This document shows, piece after piece, positions 1-7,071 of a stretch of DNA of 22,738 bases. A model generated the notes under the pieces. That model was given only the letters and a program-made list of their open reading frames with translations, searched no databases and was not told where the DNA came from. The position numbers and the translations under genes are program-made. The DNA comes from JAZLGI01 sp045616225 (lineage in GTDB: Bacteria; Spirochaetota; Spirochaetia; Sphaerochaetales; Sphaerochaetaceae), in contig JAZLGI010000106.1 of the NCBI GenBank assembly GCA_045616225.1, forward strand, positions 1-22,738. Direction: 5' to 3'. Position 1 is the first letter of the stretch; each line of letters starts with the position of its first letter.

Positions 1-276
1 AGGGTCTTTTTCTATTCTTTTTTCTTCATAGAGAAAGGCATAAAAATCTCTTAAGACTGTAAGGGTCTTGGCTGTTGTTCTTGTGCTTTTCTGAGAATCT
101 TTTCTAAAAACAAGATAGTCTGAAATATCTGAAGAAGTCATTGTATAAACATCAAGGTTCTCTTCTTCAGCAAAATTAAGAAAGCATGCCAGCTCTCCGG
201 AGTAAGTCTCCACAGTTGATTGCATGGCATGCCTTTCTACTATCAGATACTGTCTGAATTCTTCCAGAAGTGTCAT
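1..276 (-). CDS. Xer-type tyrosine recombinase, N-terminal part (cut by window edge)
   Basis: Only the first 92 codons lie in the window; the frame is open to base 1. The protein begins MTLLEEFRQYLIVERHAMQS and continues with STVETYSGELACFLNFAEE, then a stretch ending RDFYAFLYEEKRIEKDP. This is the SAM-like core-binding domain of XerC/XerD-type recombinases, which resolve chromosome dimers at dif sites. The catalytic R-H-R-Y domain is outside the window, so XerC cannot be told from XerD or another integrase. The ATG (276-274) overlaps the ftsZ TGA as ATGA, a sign of translational coupling. A xer gene next to the division cluster fits a role at septation. Confidence in the family is good from the N-terminal pattern alone, but the exact type is inferred. 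Confidence 0.72.
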   Translation of the reverse strand, partial: MTLLEEFRQYLIVERHAMQSTVETYSGELACFLNFAEEENLDVYTMTSSDISDYLVFRKDSQKSTRTTAKTLTVLRDFYAFLYEEKRIEKDP

Positions 277-1559
277 CTGTCTTCTTTTCTTGTATATCTT
301 AAAATTGCAGGGAATGAATAATCAGAAGAGTTTGTATCTCCTTGAGGTCTTCTTCCAATCTGCTGCTGTAAATCCTGCCAACGATTGACAGAAATTACTT
401 CTTCTTTTGGTCTTGCAGGTGAAGGTATTGGCTGTTCTTCTGCAGGTTTTGTTTTCTCAGAGGCAACCTCTGTTGGTGCAGGAGTTTCCCTTACCGGAGC
501 AGGTGCTTCCTGATTTATCTGATTAATGTACTGGTCAAAACGCTTTTTTGGTTTGTCAAATTCGCTTGACTCAATAGATACTGTATCAGGATTAAAACCT
601 GTTGCAACAACTGTGACTTTAACTTTATCTCCAAGGTCTGCATTGTAAGCCTGACCTGCAATAATAAGAGCGTCGTTATCACAATTCTCTGTAATCATCT
701 CAACAACGTCCTGGTACTCTGAAAGAGTAAGACCATCACCTGCTGTAAGGTTAACAAGAATGTTCTTTGCGCCGTCTATTCTTGCATTTTCAAGAAGAGG
801 ATTGTTAATTGCCTGACGTGCTGCATCTACAGCTCTGTTCTGACCTTCTCCAATACCAATTCCCATGATTGCATCACCCTTGCCTTTCATGACTGTTCTT
901 ACGTCTGCAAAGTCAATGTTAATTTCACCCGGTTCTGTAATGAGTTCAGATATTCCCTGAACACCCTGTCTTAGGACATCATCTGCCATAAGAAAAGCTT
1001 CTTTAATAGGAGTATTGTTCTGAGCTACCTTAAGAAGATACTGGTTTGGAATGAGAATAAGAGTATCTACATTCTTTCTGAGCTTATCAATTCCTTCATT
1101 TGCAAGCTGAAGTTTCTTTCTTCCTTCAAAAGCAAAAGGTGTTGTGACAACAGCTACTGTAAGTATGTTCTGAGATTTGGCAACTTCTGCAATAACAGGT
1201 GCTGCACCGGTTCCTGTACCACCACCCATTCCTGCAGTAATAAAGACCATATCTGTTCCTTGAAGAAGCTTTCCTATTTCATCACGGCTTTCTTCTGCAG
1301 CTTTCTGCCCCATCTCCGGCATACCGCCTGCTCCAAGTCCTCCTGTAACCTGTTTTCCTATTGGAACACGAACTTGGGCATTTGAGCGCTGCAAAGCTTG
1401 GACATCTGTATTAAGGGCAACAAAAGTGACCTTCTTCAATCCGCTGGAAATCATCCTGTTAATAGCATTACCGCCGGCTCCGCCAACTCCAAGAACTTTA
1501 ATATCGGTAGGTGGTGTCTGCTCATCATGAAGCAAATCTTCAATCATTCCAAAATCCAT
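273..1559 (-). CDS. ftsZ: Cell division protein FtsZ
   Basis: Tubulin-like GTPase that polymerises into the Z-ring at mid-cell and recruits the divisome. The 428-aa protein shows the N-terminal nucleotide fold (KVLGVGGAGGNAINRMI, residues 21-37), the tubulin signature GGGTGTG at 112-118 and the T7 synergy loop around NIDFADV (214-220) whose acidic residues complete the GTPase site of the next subunit. A proline- and glutamate-rich linker (about 350-400) is followed by the conserved C-terminal peptide (YSFPAILRYTRK) that binds FtsA. The ATG at 1559 is preceded by AGAGGA seven bases upstream. It lies 14 bp downstream of ftsA, its membrane anchor, and overlaps the following xer gene by 4 bp. Length and motifs are normal for the family. 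Confidence 0.98.
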   Translation of the reverse strand: MDFGMIEDLLHDEQTPPTDIKVLGVGGAGGNAINRMISSGLKKVTFVALNTDVQALQRSNAQVRVPIGKQVTGGLGAGGMPEMGQKAAEESRDEIGKLLQGTDMVFITAGMGGGTGTGAAPVIAEVAKSQNILTVAVVTTPFAFEGRKKLQLANEGIDKLRKNVDTLILIPNQYLLKVAQNNTPIKEAFLMADDVLRQGVQGISELITEPGEINIDFADVRTVMKGKGDAIMGIGIGEGQNRAVDAARQAINNPLLENARIDGAKNILVNLTAGDGLTLSEYQDVVEMITENCDNDALIIAGQAYNADLGDKVKVTVVATGFNPDTVSIESSEFDKPKKRFDQYINQINQEAPAPVRETPAPTEVASEKTKPAEEQPIPSPARPKEEVISVNRWQDLQQQIGRRPQGDTNSSDYSFPAILRYTRKEDR

Positions 1560-1573
1560 TTTTGTGTCCTCTT

Positions 1574-2815
1574 TTATATTATGGTCTTAAAGAAACCGCC
1601 TAGTTTCTTGAATAAACCGCTTTCTTTTGTTTCTTTAACAGGCTTTCTTCCTGTTGCAGTTGATAAATTTGCCTTTTTGGCTTCTGTCTTCAAAAGTCCA
1701 AGAACTGTAGAATACTTAGGATTAATACATGCTCTGTCAAGCCCAGGAAGAGCTTCAGGGAAACCTATTCTGGATTGCATTCTGAAAATTTCAGTAGCAA
1801 GTTCTGTTACTCCTGAAAGAAGAGAGCCTCCTCCAACAAGTACAATTCCTCCGCCAAAATTACCGCTTACAAGTTTTTCATCTATATCCATTTTAAGAAG
1901 TGAGAAAATCTCTGCCATTCGTGGCTCTATTATCTTTGTAAGCTCACGCTTTGGCATCTGGATAGACGGCAAACCGCCAACTTGCGGTATAATTATTTTT
2001 TCTTCAGGTCTTACAGAAGGAATATAACAACTTCCGAACTCACACTTAATCTGCTCTGCCACAGCCTTTGGTTTATTCAGAATGTAGGCAATATCATTTG
2101 TGACATTTCCTGAACCTAAATCTATTCCGCCAACATAGTAAGGTGAGCCGTTCTGATAGGCAATCATATCTGTTACACTTGAACCTATGTTTATGAGTAT
2201 AGTACCCATCTCTTTCTCATCTTGGGAAAGAACTACTTCTGCATTTGCCAAAGAAGACAAAACAAGTCTTGGATTATAGGAACCTGCTCTTTGTACACAT
2301 CTTCTTGTATTTGAACAGGAAGTTGAAGAACCTGTAACAATAAGCACACGGCTCTCCAGTCTGTGTCCGGTCATGTTTTGAGGATCTTTAATACCGCTCT
2401 TTCCGTCAACTGTGAAGTCCTGAACAAGTGTATGAAGAATTTCACGGTCCGGCTGAAGCTCAAAAGCTCTTGCAACTTCCAAAGATCTGAAAATGTCATT
2501 TTTTGAAATTTCAAGTGCTTTTGAATTAATACCAACAACACCTGTAGACGGCTTTCCTTCTATTGAAGAACCTCCACATCCAAGAATTATTGTCTGTACT
2601 TCTTCACCTGCCTGAAGTTCTGCTTCCTGTATTACTGAGGTAATTGTTTTGCAAGTCTGCTCAACATTAACAACAACACCTGCACTGACGCCCTCACTTG
2701 GTCTCTCACAGATACTGTTGACCATGAGCTGACCTTCTTTAGTCACAGATCCTACAACAGCTCTTACCATTGAAGAACCAATATCAAGACCCATTATTAC
2801 CTTATCTGCTGCCAA
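1574..2815 (-). CDS. ftsA: Cell division protein FtsA
   Basis: Actin-like ATPase that tethers FtsZ filaments to the membrane. In the 413-aa product I see the phosphate-1 motif GLDIGSSMVRAVVG (9-22), the family motif TGHRLESRVLIVTG (149-162), the adenosine motif GIVLVGGGSLLSGV near 325-340, and a C-terminal amphipathic helix (SGLFKKLGGFFKTII) that would insert into the membrane. The phosphate-2 motif, usually D-x-G-G-G-T-T-D, reads N-I-G-S-S-V-T-D at 209-216, an unusual change that may alter ATP hydrolysis. The start is a TTG at 2815: AGGAGG lies six bases upstream, an ideal ribosome site, whereas the first ATG (2794) would cut into the phosphate-1 region. The gene overlaps ftsQ by 14 bp. Confidence 0.95.
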   Translation of the reverse strand: MAADKVIMGLDIGSSMVRAVVGSVTKEGQLMVNSICERPSEGVSAGVVVNVEQTCKTITSVIQEAELQAGEEVQTIILGCGGSSIEGKPSTGVVGINSKALEISKNDIFRSLEVARAFELQPDREILHTLVQDFTVDGKSGIKDPQNMTGHRLESRVLIVTGSSTSCSNTRRCVQRAGSYNPRLVLSSLANAEVVLSQDEKEMGTILINIGSSVTDMIAYQNGSPYYVGGIDLGSGNVTNDIAYILNKPKAVAEQIKCEFGSCYIPSVRPEEKIIIPQVGGLPSIQMPKRELTKIIEPRMAEIFSLLKMDIDEKLVSGNFGGGIVLVGGGSLLSGVTELATEIFRMQSRIGFPEALPGLDRACINPKYSTVLGLLKTEAKKANLSTATGRKPVKETKESGLFKKLGGFFKTII

Positions 2816-3545
2816 TGCTGTCCTCCTGATTTCGTCTTATCATGGTACCTGAATAAAGGTCGTAACTACCTGAATTGACAAGTTCCAGTGCTTCTTTAAG
2901 TCTTTTTGGTTCTACAGGTTCTAGAACACGCAAAACAGCATTTTTACTGTCCATGAAAAGACTCAAACGGCCGAAATCACTCAAATTATTATTATCGTAT
3001 TTTATGCTTGATATCAAGTTATTTGATTCCAATGAGCTACAGAGATTCAACATCTGTTTAAAACCGTTATCAAGTCCAAACCTTATTAAATTATTACTGT
3101 AATCCTTAGAAATCATAATTGTCTGCAGAAAACCGTAGTTCTCATACATTTCATAATCACATTGATAAAGACCTTTCTCATTTGCAAGGAAATACTCTTT
3201 TGTACCTTCATAAGAAGAGAAACATTTAATCTTCATGTCTGAAAAAACAATATCAATTTCAAGCTTAGAAGGATAAAATCTCTTTACTGTAACATCATTT
3301 ACGAAAGGAATTTGTAAAATTTTACCTTGTGTTTTATTAGGCGAAACCTTAAAGAGACTCTTACCCTTAAGTCCTTCTGTAAATTGAGAAACTTCTACCG
3401 GTAAAGTTGTAAGATTTTGAGAATAAGTAACATTTATCTCTTTGATTTCAAAAAACGAAAGCCTTCTGACAATGAAAAGGCCAATACAGATAATGAGTAT
3501 GGAAATGATAAAAATTTTAATAATCTTGACTGTTGATGTTTTCAT
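2802..3545 (-). CDS. ftsQ: Cell division protein FtsQ/DivIB (POTRA domain)
   Basis: Bitopic divisome protein that links the cytoplasmic ring (FtsA/FtsZ) to the periplasmic synthesis proteins. The 247-aa product has a short cytoplasmic head, one membrane segment (about 8-26), then a POTRA domain beginning FFEIKEINVTYSQNL and including GKSLFKVSP and a typical stretch ending FVNDVTVKRFYPSKLEIDI (to about 99). The rest is the poorly conserved beta domain. The ATG at 3545 lies inside the ftsW 3' end (29-bp overlap) and has no strong ribosome site, so it probably depends on translation of ftsW. The ftsA ribosome site lies within the 3' end of this gene. Sequence identity to FtsQ is diffuse, but topology, POTRA pattern and position agree. 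Confidence 0.88.
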   Translation of the reverse strand: MKTSTVKIIKIFIISILIICIGLFIVRRLSFFEIKEINVTYSQNLTTLPVEVSQFTEGLKGKSLFKVSPNKTQGKILQIPFVNDVTVKRFYPSKLEIDIVFSDMKIKCFSSYEGTKEYFLANEKGLYQCDYEMYENYGFLQTIMISKDYSNNLIRFGLDNGFKQMLNLCSSLESNNLISSIKYDNNNLSDFGRLSLFMDSKNAVLRVLEPVEPKRLKEALELVNSGSYDLYSGTMIRRNQEDSIGSR

Positions 3546-4686
3546 TTAATCTGTACGAATCTTCTTCAATAGGTTCATTTCTGAAGCATCTGTTCAAAAG
3601 CAAGAACTCTGAAATTAAAACAATAATCTCAGGACCTCCGGATAAAAACGGAAAAGTAAAACCGTCAAAAGGCAGAAGTCCCAAAACAAGGGCAAGGTTT
3701 GCAAGAATCTGAACTATAAACAGAGAACAAATAGAGCAAATAATATTTGATTCAAACAATCTTTCATCCTTTATCTTTGAAGCCTGCCTGAAACAAATGG
3801 TAATAACAAAAATCAACAGACAAAACAAGAGGCAAACTCCTGCAAAACCTGTTTCTTCAGAAAAATTACATAAAGCATAATCAGAGAGAATTCTGTCACC
3901 CATGAGGTATTTAAACTGCCCGTTTCCAAGACCTCTTCCCATCAATTCTCCACTTGAAACCGCAGCTTTTGATAAAAAAGACATAGAATTTGTTGTTTCT
4001 TCAAACAGCCCCGGAACAATAAAACCCAATACTGCATTCACCCTTTGAGGACTTGTAAGAAAATACACTGCAGAAGGAATAAAAGAATACAGAACAACCA
4101 ACAAGATAGAGAACAAACCCACTCCGCAAAAGCCAAGAACAAGCACTGTAATGAAAAGATATCCAAGAGCATGTCCAACACCGGAATTTACAAGCAACAA
4201 GAACATAATTATATCTGTAAATACAGCAGGAGTAACCATTTCCTTAAAAGATTCTATCTTATTATTTCTATTTGAAAAGAAAACAGACCAATATATAAGG
4301 CCTGAAAGAAATACACAATCCAGGAACCATTGACTTCTAATAAAAGGAAAATCTGTAACTATCCCCAAAAGCAAAACAACAATTGTTGCCAAAACAAACA
4401 CAGGACTTGAATACTTAATTACATTCAAAGGAAGCTTTGAAAAAACCAAACCCAAAATCAAGCCGAAAAAAACAAAAACTATTTGTTTAAGTAAAACAAA
4501 AGTATTTGGTTTTCCCAATTGTTCTGCATAAGAAACACCACACGAATATGTATTGACAATATTAATGATAATTAGAAAGAACACACAGAAAATAAAAATC
4601 AAGTTGTTTTTAGGAGATGAACTTGAAATGTAATCATCTGTTTTTTTTCTTTTCATAACCCGCCATAAAAAAAATGACAGTAACAT
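3517..4686 (-). CDS. ftsW: FtsW-like SEDS peptidoglycan polymerase (divergent)
   Basis: SEDS-family glycosyltransferase expected to polymerise septal peptidoglycan from lipid II together with a class B PBP. The product (389 aa from this ATG) has about ten membrane segments. Recognisable SEDS motifs are GELMGRGLGNGQFKYL and, near the end, GLLPFDGFTFPFLSGG, which replaces the usual LPFISYGGSS. The catalytic-type aspartate of the HTDFIF motif is kept in an altered context (ILSDYALCNFSEETGFAG), with the same eight-residue spacing to the EE pair. A TTG (4701) and a later ATG (4656, before MKRKKTDDY) are alternative starts; none has a clear ribosome site, and 4656 gives the most FtsW-like topology. 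It overlaps ftsQ by 29 bp. RodA is less likely given the ftsQAZ context. Confidence 0.87.
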   Translation of the reverse strand: MLLSFFLWRVMKRKKTDDYISSSSPKNNLIFIFCVFFLIIINIVNTYSCGVSYAEQLGKPNTFVLLKQIVFVFFGLILGLVFSKLPLNVIKYSSPVFVLATIVVLLLGIVTDFPFIRSQWFLDCVFLSGLIYWSVFFSNRNNKIESFKEMVTPAVFTDIIMFLLLVNSGVGHALGYLFITVLVLGFCGVGLFSILLVVLYSFIPSAVYFLTSPQRVNAVLGFIVPGLFEETTNSMSFLSKAAVSSGELMGRGLGNGQFKYLMGDRILSDYALCNFSEETGFAGVCLLFCLLIFVITICFRQASKIKDERLFESNIICSICSLFIVQILANLALVLGLLPFDGFTFPFLSGGPEIIVLISEFLLLNRCFRNEPIEEDSYRLNENINSQDY

Positions 4687-4738
4687 TGCTGCTACTGTCA
4701 AAAGAAAGTCAGTATGTTATGAGTATATTTTAATAAAA

Positions 4739-5050
4739 TTACCAGTTGCTAGCAACAACAAAACCTTTCTGAGAAGAAATTGGCATAAGACTTATGTTGT
4801 TGTCTTTTACAAAAGCCATAAGTGATTCAGGAGAAGACTTTTCAGCAACTTCTGATTCCAGAATCATTTTGACCTCTTCCTTTTTGTCCATTTCAGACTG
4901 ATAGGCATTGAGTCTAGACCTCATACGGTTGTTTTCAGAACTCTGCCAAACAGGAATCAACAGACAAAGGCAGGCAAAAATCAATGAAAAGAACAAAATT
5001 GTAAGGGTAACAGTATTAATCTTGTTTTTTGTACTTGTTTCTTCTCTCAT
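4739..5050 (-). CDS. ftsL: Small bitopic FtsL-like division protein
   Basis: Predicted 103-aa protein with a charged cytoplasmic head, one membrane segment (TVTLTILFFSLIFACLCLLI) and a periplasmic heptad-like stretch (SENNRMRSRLNAYQSEMDKK and following), the layout of FtsL. FtsL forms a coiled-coil complex with FtsB and FtsQ that activates FtsW/FtsI. Sequence conservation is too low to prove homology; the assignment rests on topology and on its place after rsmH. I chose the ATG at 5050 because GGAGGA stands just upstream with good spacing; an upstream TTG (5092) would deepen the overlap with rsmH and lacks that support. The real overlap with rsmH is 35 bp. No ftsI or murF follows; ftsW comes next after about 50 bp. 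Confidence 0.68.
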   Translation of the reverse strand: MREETSTKNKINTVTLTILFFSLIFACLCLLIPVWQSSENNRMRSRLNAYQSEMDKKEEVKMILESEVAEKSSPESLMAFVKDNNISLMPISSQKGFVVASNW

Positions 5051-5951
5051 ATCTTTTCTCCTCCGTAAGAATTTCTTCTCTTTTCTCAACAACCCTCAGT
5101 TTTGCACTTCTTGAAGGTTGGTTAGCTTCACATTCCTCAACAGTTGGAACAAGTGGTTTCTTTGTAAGAATTTCCACTTCATCCTCATGGTTCTTGAAGA
5201 ACCACTTTACAGGTCTGTCCTCAAGGGAATGAAAGGTAATTACCGCAATACGTCCACCTTTCTTCAAAGCCTTAAGGGCTCCTTCCAATGCAGTTTCTAT
5301 TCTGCTTAACTCTCCGTTGACCTCTATTCTCAAAGCCTGGAAAGTCTTTGTTGCAGGATGAATTCTGCATCTTCTGTAATCTGCAGGTACTGACCTGTAG
5401 ATAATGTCGGCAAGCTCATCTGTCATTTCAATTGGCTTAACGCTTCTTGCCTCAACAATGGCTTTTGCTATTCTTCTTGAATAACGCTCCTCGCCGTATT
5501 TATAAATCACATCAGCAAGTTCCTGCTCGCTGTAAGTGTTTACAACATCCTCTGCTGTAAGAATTCCCTCCTTGTTAAGTCTCATATCAAGCTTTTCACT
5601 CTTTCTGAAACTAAAACCCCTTTGGGATTCTTCATAGTGGAAAACGCTTATTCCCAAATCGAATAAAACCAAATCCACTTCCGGTCCGTCGTAGTTTTTC
5701 CAAAACTCGTCAAACCATGTATTTACAGGTCTGAATCTCTCACCAAAAGGTTTGAGCCTTTCCTTTGCCTTGGCTTGAATATCTTTATCTCTATCCAAAC
5801 CAATAACCGTAAGATTCCCGTACTTGGAAAGAAAAAGGTTTGTGTGACCTCCCTCTCCTGTAGTGCAATCCACCATCAACGGTTTTTCACACTTTGGAAC
5901 AAGAAACTCCAGTACCTCATTTGCCATAACCGGATAATGTACATACTGCAT
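5016..5951 (-). CDS. rsmH: 16S rRNA m4C1402 N4-methyltransferase RsmH (MraW)
   Basis: S-adenosylmethionine-dependent enzyme that methylates N4 of C1402 in the 16S rRNA P site. The 311-aa product has the normal family length and motifs: HYPVMANEVLEFL at the start, motif I VDCTTGEGGHTNLFL (27-41), the second SAM-fold segment LVLFDLGIS, the RGFSFR and LDMRLN segments typical of RsmH, and the late motif HPATKTFQALRIEVNGE followed by ITFHSLEDRPVKWFF. Its ATG (5951) shares one base with the mraZ stop (TAATG), so translation is probably coupled. The 3' end holds the ribosome site and start of the ftsL-like gene. rsmH next to mraZ is the standard head of the dcw cluster. Confidence 0.97.
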   Translation of the reverse strand: MQYVHYPVMANEVLEFLVPKCEKPLMVDCTTGEGGHTNLFLSKYGNLTVIGLDRDKDIQAKAKERLKPFGERFRPVNTWFDEFWKNYDGPEVDLVLFDLGISVFHYEESQRGFSFRKSEKLDMRLNKEGILTAEDVVNTYSEQELADVIYKYGEERYSRRIAKAIVEARSVKPIEMTDELADIIYRSVPADYRRCRIHPATKTFQALRIEVNGELSRIETALEGALKALKKGGRIAVITFHSLEDRPVKWFFKNHEDEVEILTKKPLVPTVEECEANQPSRSAKLRVVEKREEILTEEKRYERRNKYKKQD

Positions 5952-6403
5952 TATCTAGGCAACCTTTGCTGGCTGAGAACATTTCCTGCTTCTCCTATTT
6001 TTGTTCTGTAAGAAGCAACCAAAGTCTCATATTCGTCAACAGAAATTATTTCTATGTGGTTTCTTGAACCCAGAATTACACATTCTGTCTTTGGTTCAAG
6101 CCCTGCATATTCTCTGAGGACCTGAGGTATTGAAAGTCTTCCGCTTTTATCAAGCTCTGACTCTCTTGCCGGAGCAATGACTGTCAAATCGAGAATTCTT
6201 GCATTCTCGTTGAACATAGAAAGCGGATCATAGTTAACTGCTTCATCAAGTTTTTTAAACTCTTCTGCAGTAAATAACCAAAGAGATTTACCTGTTGACT
6301 TTGTGAGCATAAGGTCATGAATATTCCCAAGCTGATCTCTCATCTTAGGAGGAATCATTAATCTTCCTTTCTCATCAATAGTGTTTCTGTACTCTCCGGT
6401 CAT
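5951..6403 (-). CDS. mraZ: Transcriptional regulator MraZ
   Basis: DNA-binding regulator of the dcw operon with two tandem SpoVT/AbrB-like halves. Both DxxGR motifs are visible, IDEKGRLMIPPKMRDQL in the first half and LDKSGRLSIPQVLREYAGL in the second, and the 150-aa length is typical. Family members form rings and bind several direct repeats in front of their own gene; such repeats are present here (see the 6406-6516 entry). Two starts compete: GTG at 6409 and ATG at 6403. AGGA lies four bases before the GTG and ten before the ATG; I prefer the ATG, which gives the family-like beginning MTGEYRNTID. The last AAGTGG box overlaps the GTG. The gene is first in the operon, so it is probably self-regulated. 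Confidence 0.95.
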   Translation of the reverse strand: MTGEYRNTIDEKGRLMIPPKMRDQLGNIHDLMLTKSTGKSLWLFTAEEFKKLDEAVNYDPLSMFNENARILDLTVIAPARESELDKSGRLSIPQVLREYAGLEPKTECVILGSRNHIEIISVDEYETLVASYRTKIGEAGNVLSQQRLPR

Positions 6404-6405
6404 AA

Positions 6406-6516
6406 CCACTTATTCCTAAAAAATACCATTTTTATGGGATTATCTCCCACTTACATCTAAAATTTACCCACTTTTTACCACCAAAACAATAGTTTTTTTC
6501 CATAAAAAACCACTTT
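6406..6516 (-). promoter_or_regulatory. Probable MraZ operator: phased AAGTGG boxes in the dcw leader
   Basis: On the minus strand, [A/T]AAGTGG occurs at 6516-6510, 6474-6468, 6453-6447 and 6412-6406, with a one-mismatch copy (AAAATGG) at 6432-6426. Start-to-start distances are 42, 21, 21 and 20 bp, so all boxes face the same side of the helix. MraZ proteins of other bacteria bind tandem direct repeats with a GTG/TGGG core before mraZ, which fits. A -10-like GATAAT (6444-6439) falls between boxes, so bound protein would cover the promoter; no good -35 precedes it. Another GGTGG stands at 6482-6478. Box sequence and spacing are seen directly; the regulator is inferred. Confidence 0.7.
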
Positions 6517-6559
6517 TTGGGATACTACAAAGAGGAATTACTTATAAAGGGTTAAGATG

Positions 6560-7069
6560 TCAGTGAATGTTAAGTATTACTGATAAGTTAATAGTATTGC
6601 CAAATGATGCAGATGTAAAACAAAGCGGCACACAAATAGATACATGCTTGGCTAAGTTATAGGCACACCTGGCCTCAAGTGAGTGGTAAACAGTGGTTTT
6701 TATATCATTCTCTGCAGCAAAGAATCCCCATAAACCGCCTGTAGCCCCTACTCCAAGTTCCCACTTTTCATTTATGCGGTACATATATCTTATTCCAAGA
6801 CCAAGTTTCATAGATTTCACCGTAGTATATCTACCAACTGTAACAAAGTCTGAAACATAGGAAAATCTAATAGGAAGTGAAATACAGCTTGTTTCATCTA
6901 CATAAACTTGAGGAAGTTCCAAATCTGCTCCAAAATTTATCTGCGGCACTGTAGCTTCACCTGTAAAAAGCTCGCACCCTGTACTAAGTGAACCGCCTAT
7001 CTTAAAGCTTGTTGCAAAAAGAGGACAGAGAGAAATCATAAGTAAACATGCAATTAAAACTTTCTTCAT
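6560..7069 (-). CDS. Exported beta-barrel-like protein of unknown function
   Basis: Predicted 169-aa protein. It begins MKKVLIACLLMISLCPLFAT, a clear signal peptide probably cut after the Ala near residue 19-20, and continues with alternating hydrophobic and polar residues, glycine/aromatic strands (LGLGIRYMYRINEKWELGVG) and a C-terminal strand ending in LSVILNIH. That is the look of a small 8-stranded outer-membrane barrel, common in treponemes, but no family was recognised. The ATG at 7069 has AGGA seven bases upstream; another ATG at 7075 overlaps the preceding stop as ATGA. It follows the caspase-like lipoprotein so closely that the two are almost surely co-translated. No terminator is visible between it and the mraZ leader. 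Confidence 0.7.
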   Translation of the reverse strand: MKKVLIACLLMISLCPLFATSFKIGGSLSTGCELFTGEATVPQINFGADLELPQVYVDETSCISLPIRFSYVSDFVTVGRYTTVKSMKLGLGIRYMYRINEKWELGVGATGGLWGFFAAENDIKTTVYHSLEARCAYNLAKHVSICVPLCFTSASFGNTINLSVILNIH

Positions 7070-7071
7070 AA

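Noticed and set aside
1398..2027. 209-codon plus-strand ORF across the ftsZ start and ftsA
   Set aside because: Antisense to two clear division genes; the peptide resembles nothing and has low-complexity shadow composition.
4739..5092. Longer FtsL-like ORF beginning at a TTG at 5092
   Set aside because: The ATG at 5050 has a strong GGAGGA ribosome site; the extension only deepens the overlap with rsmH.
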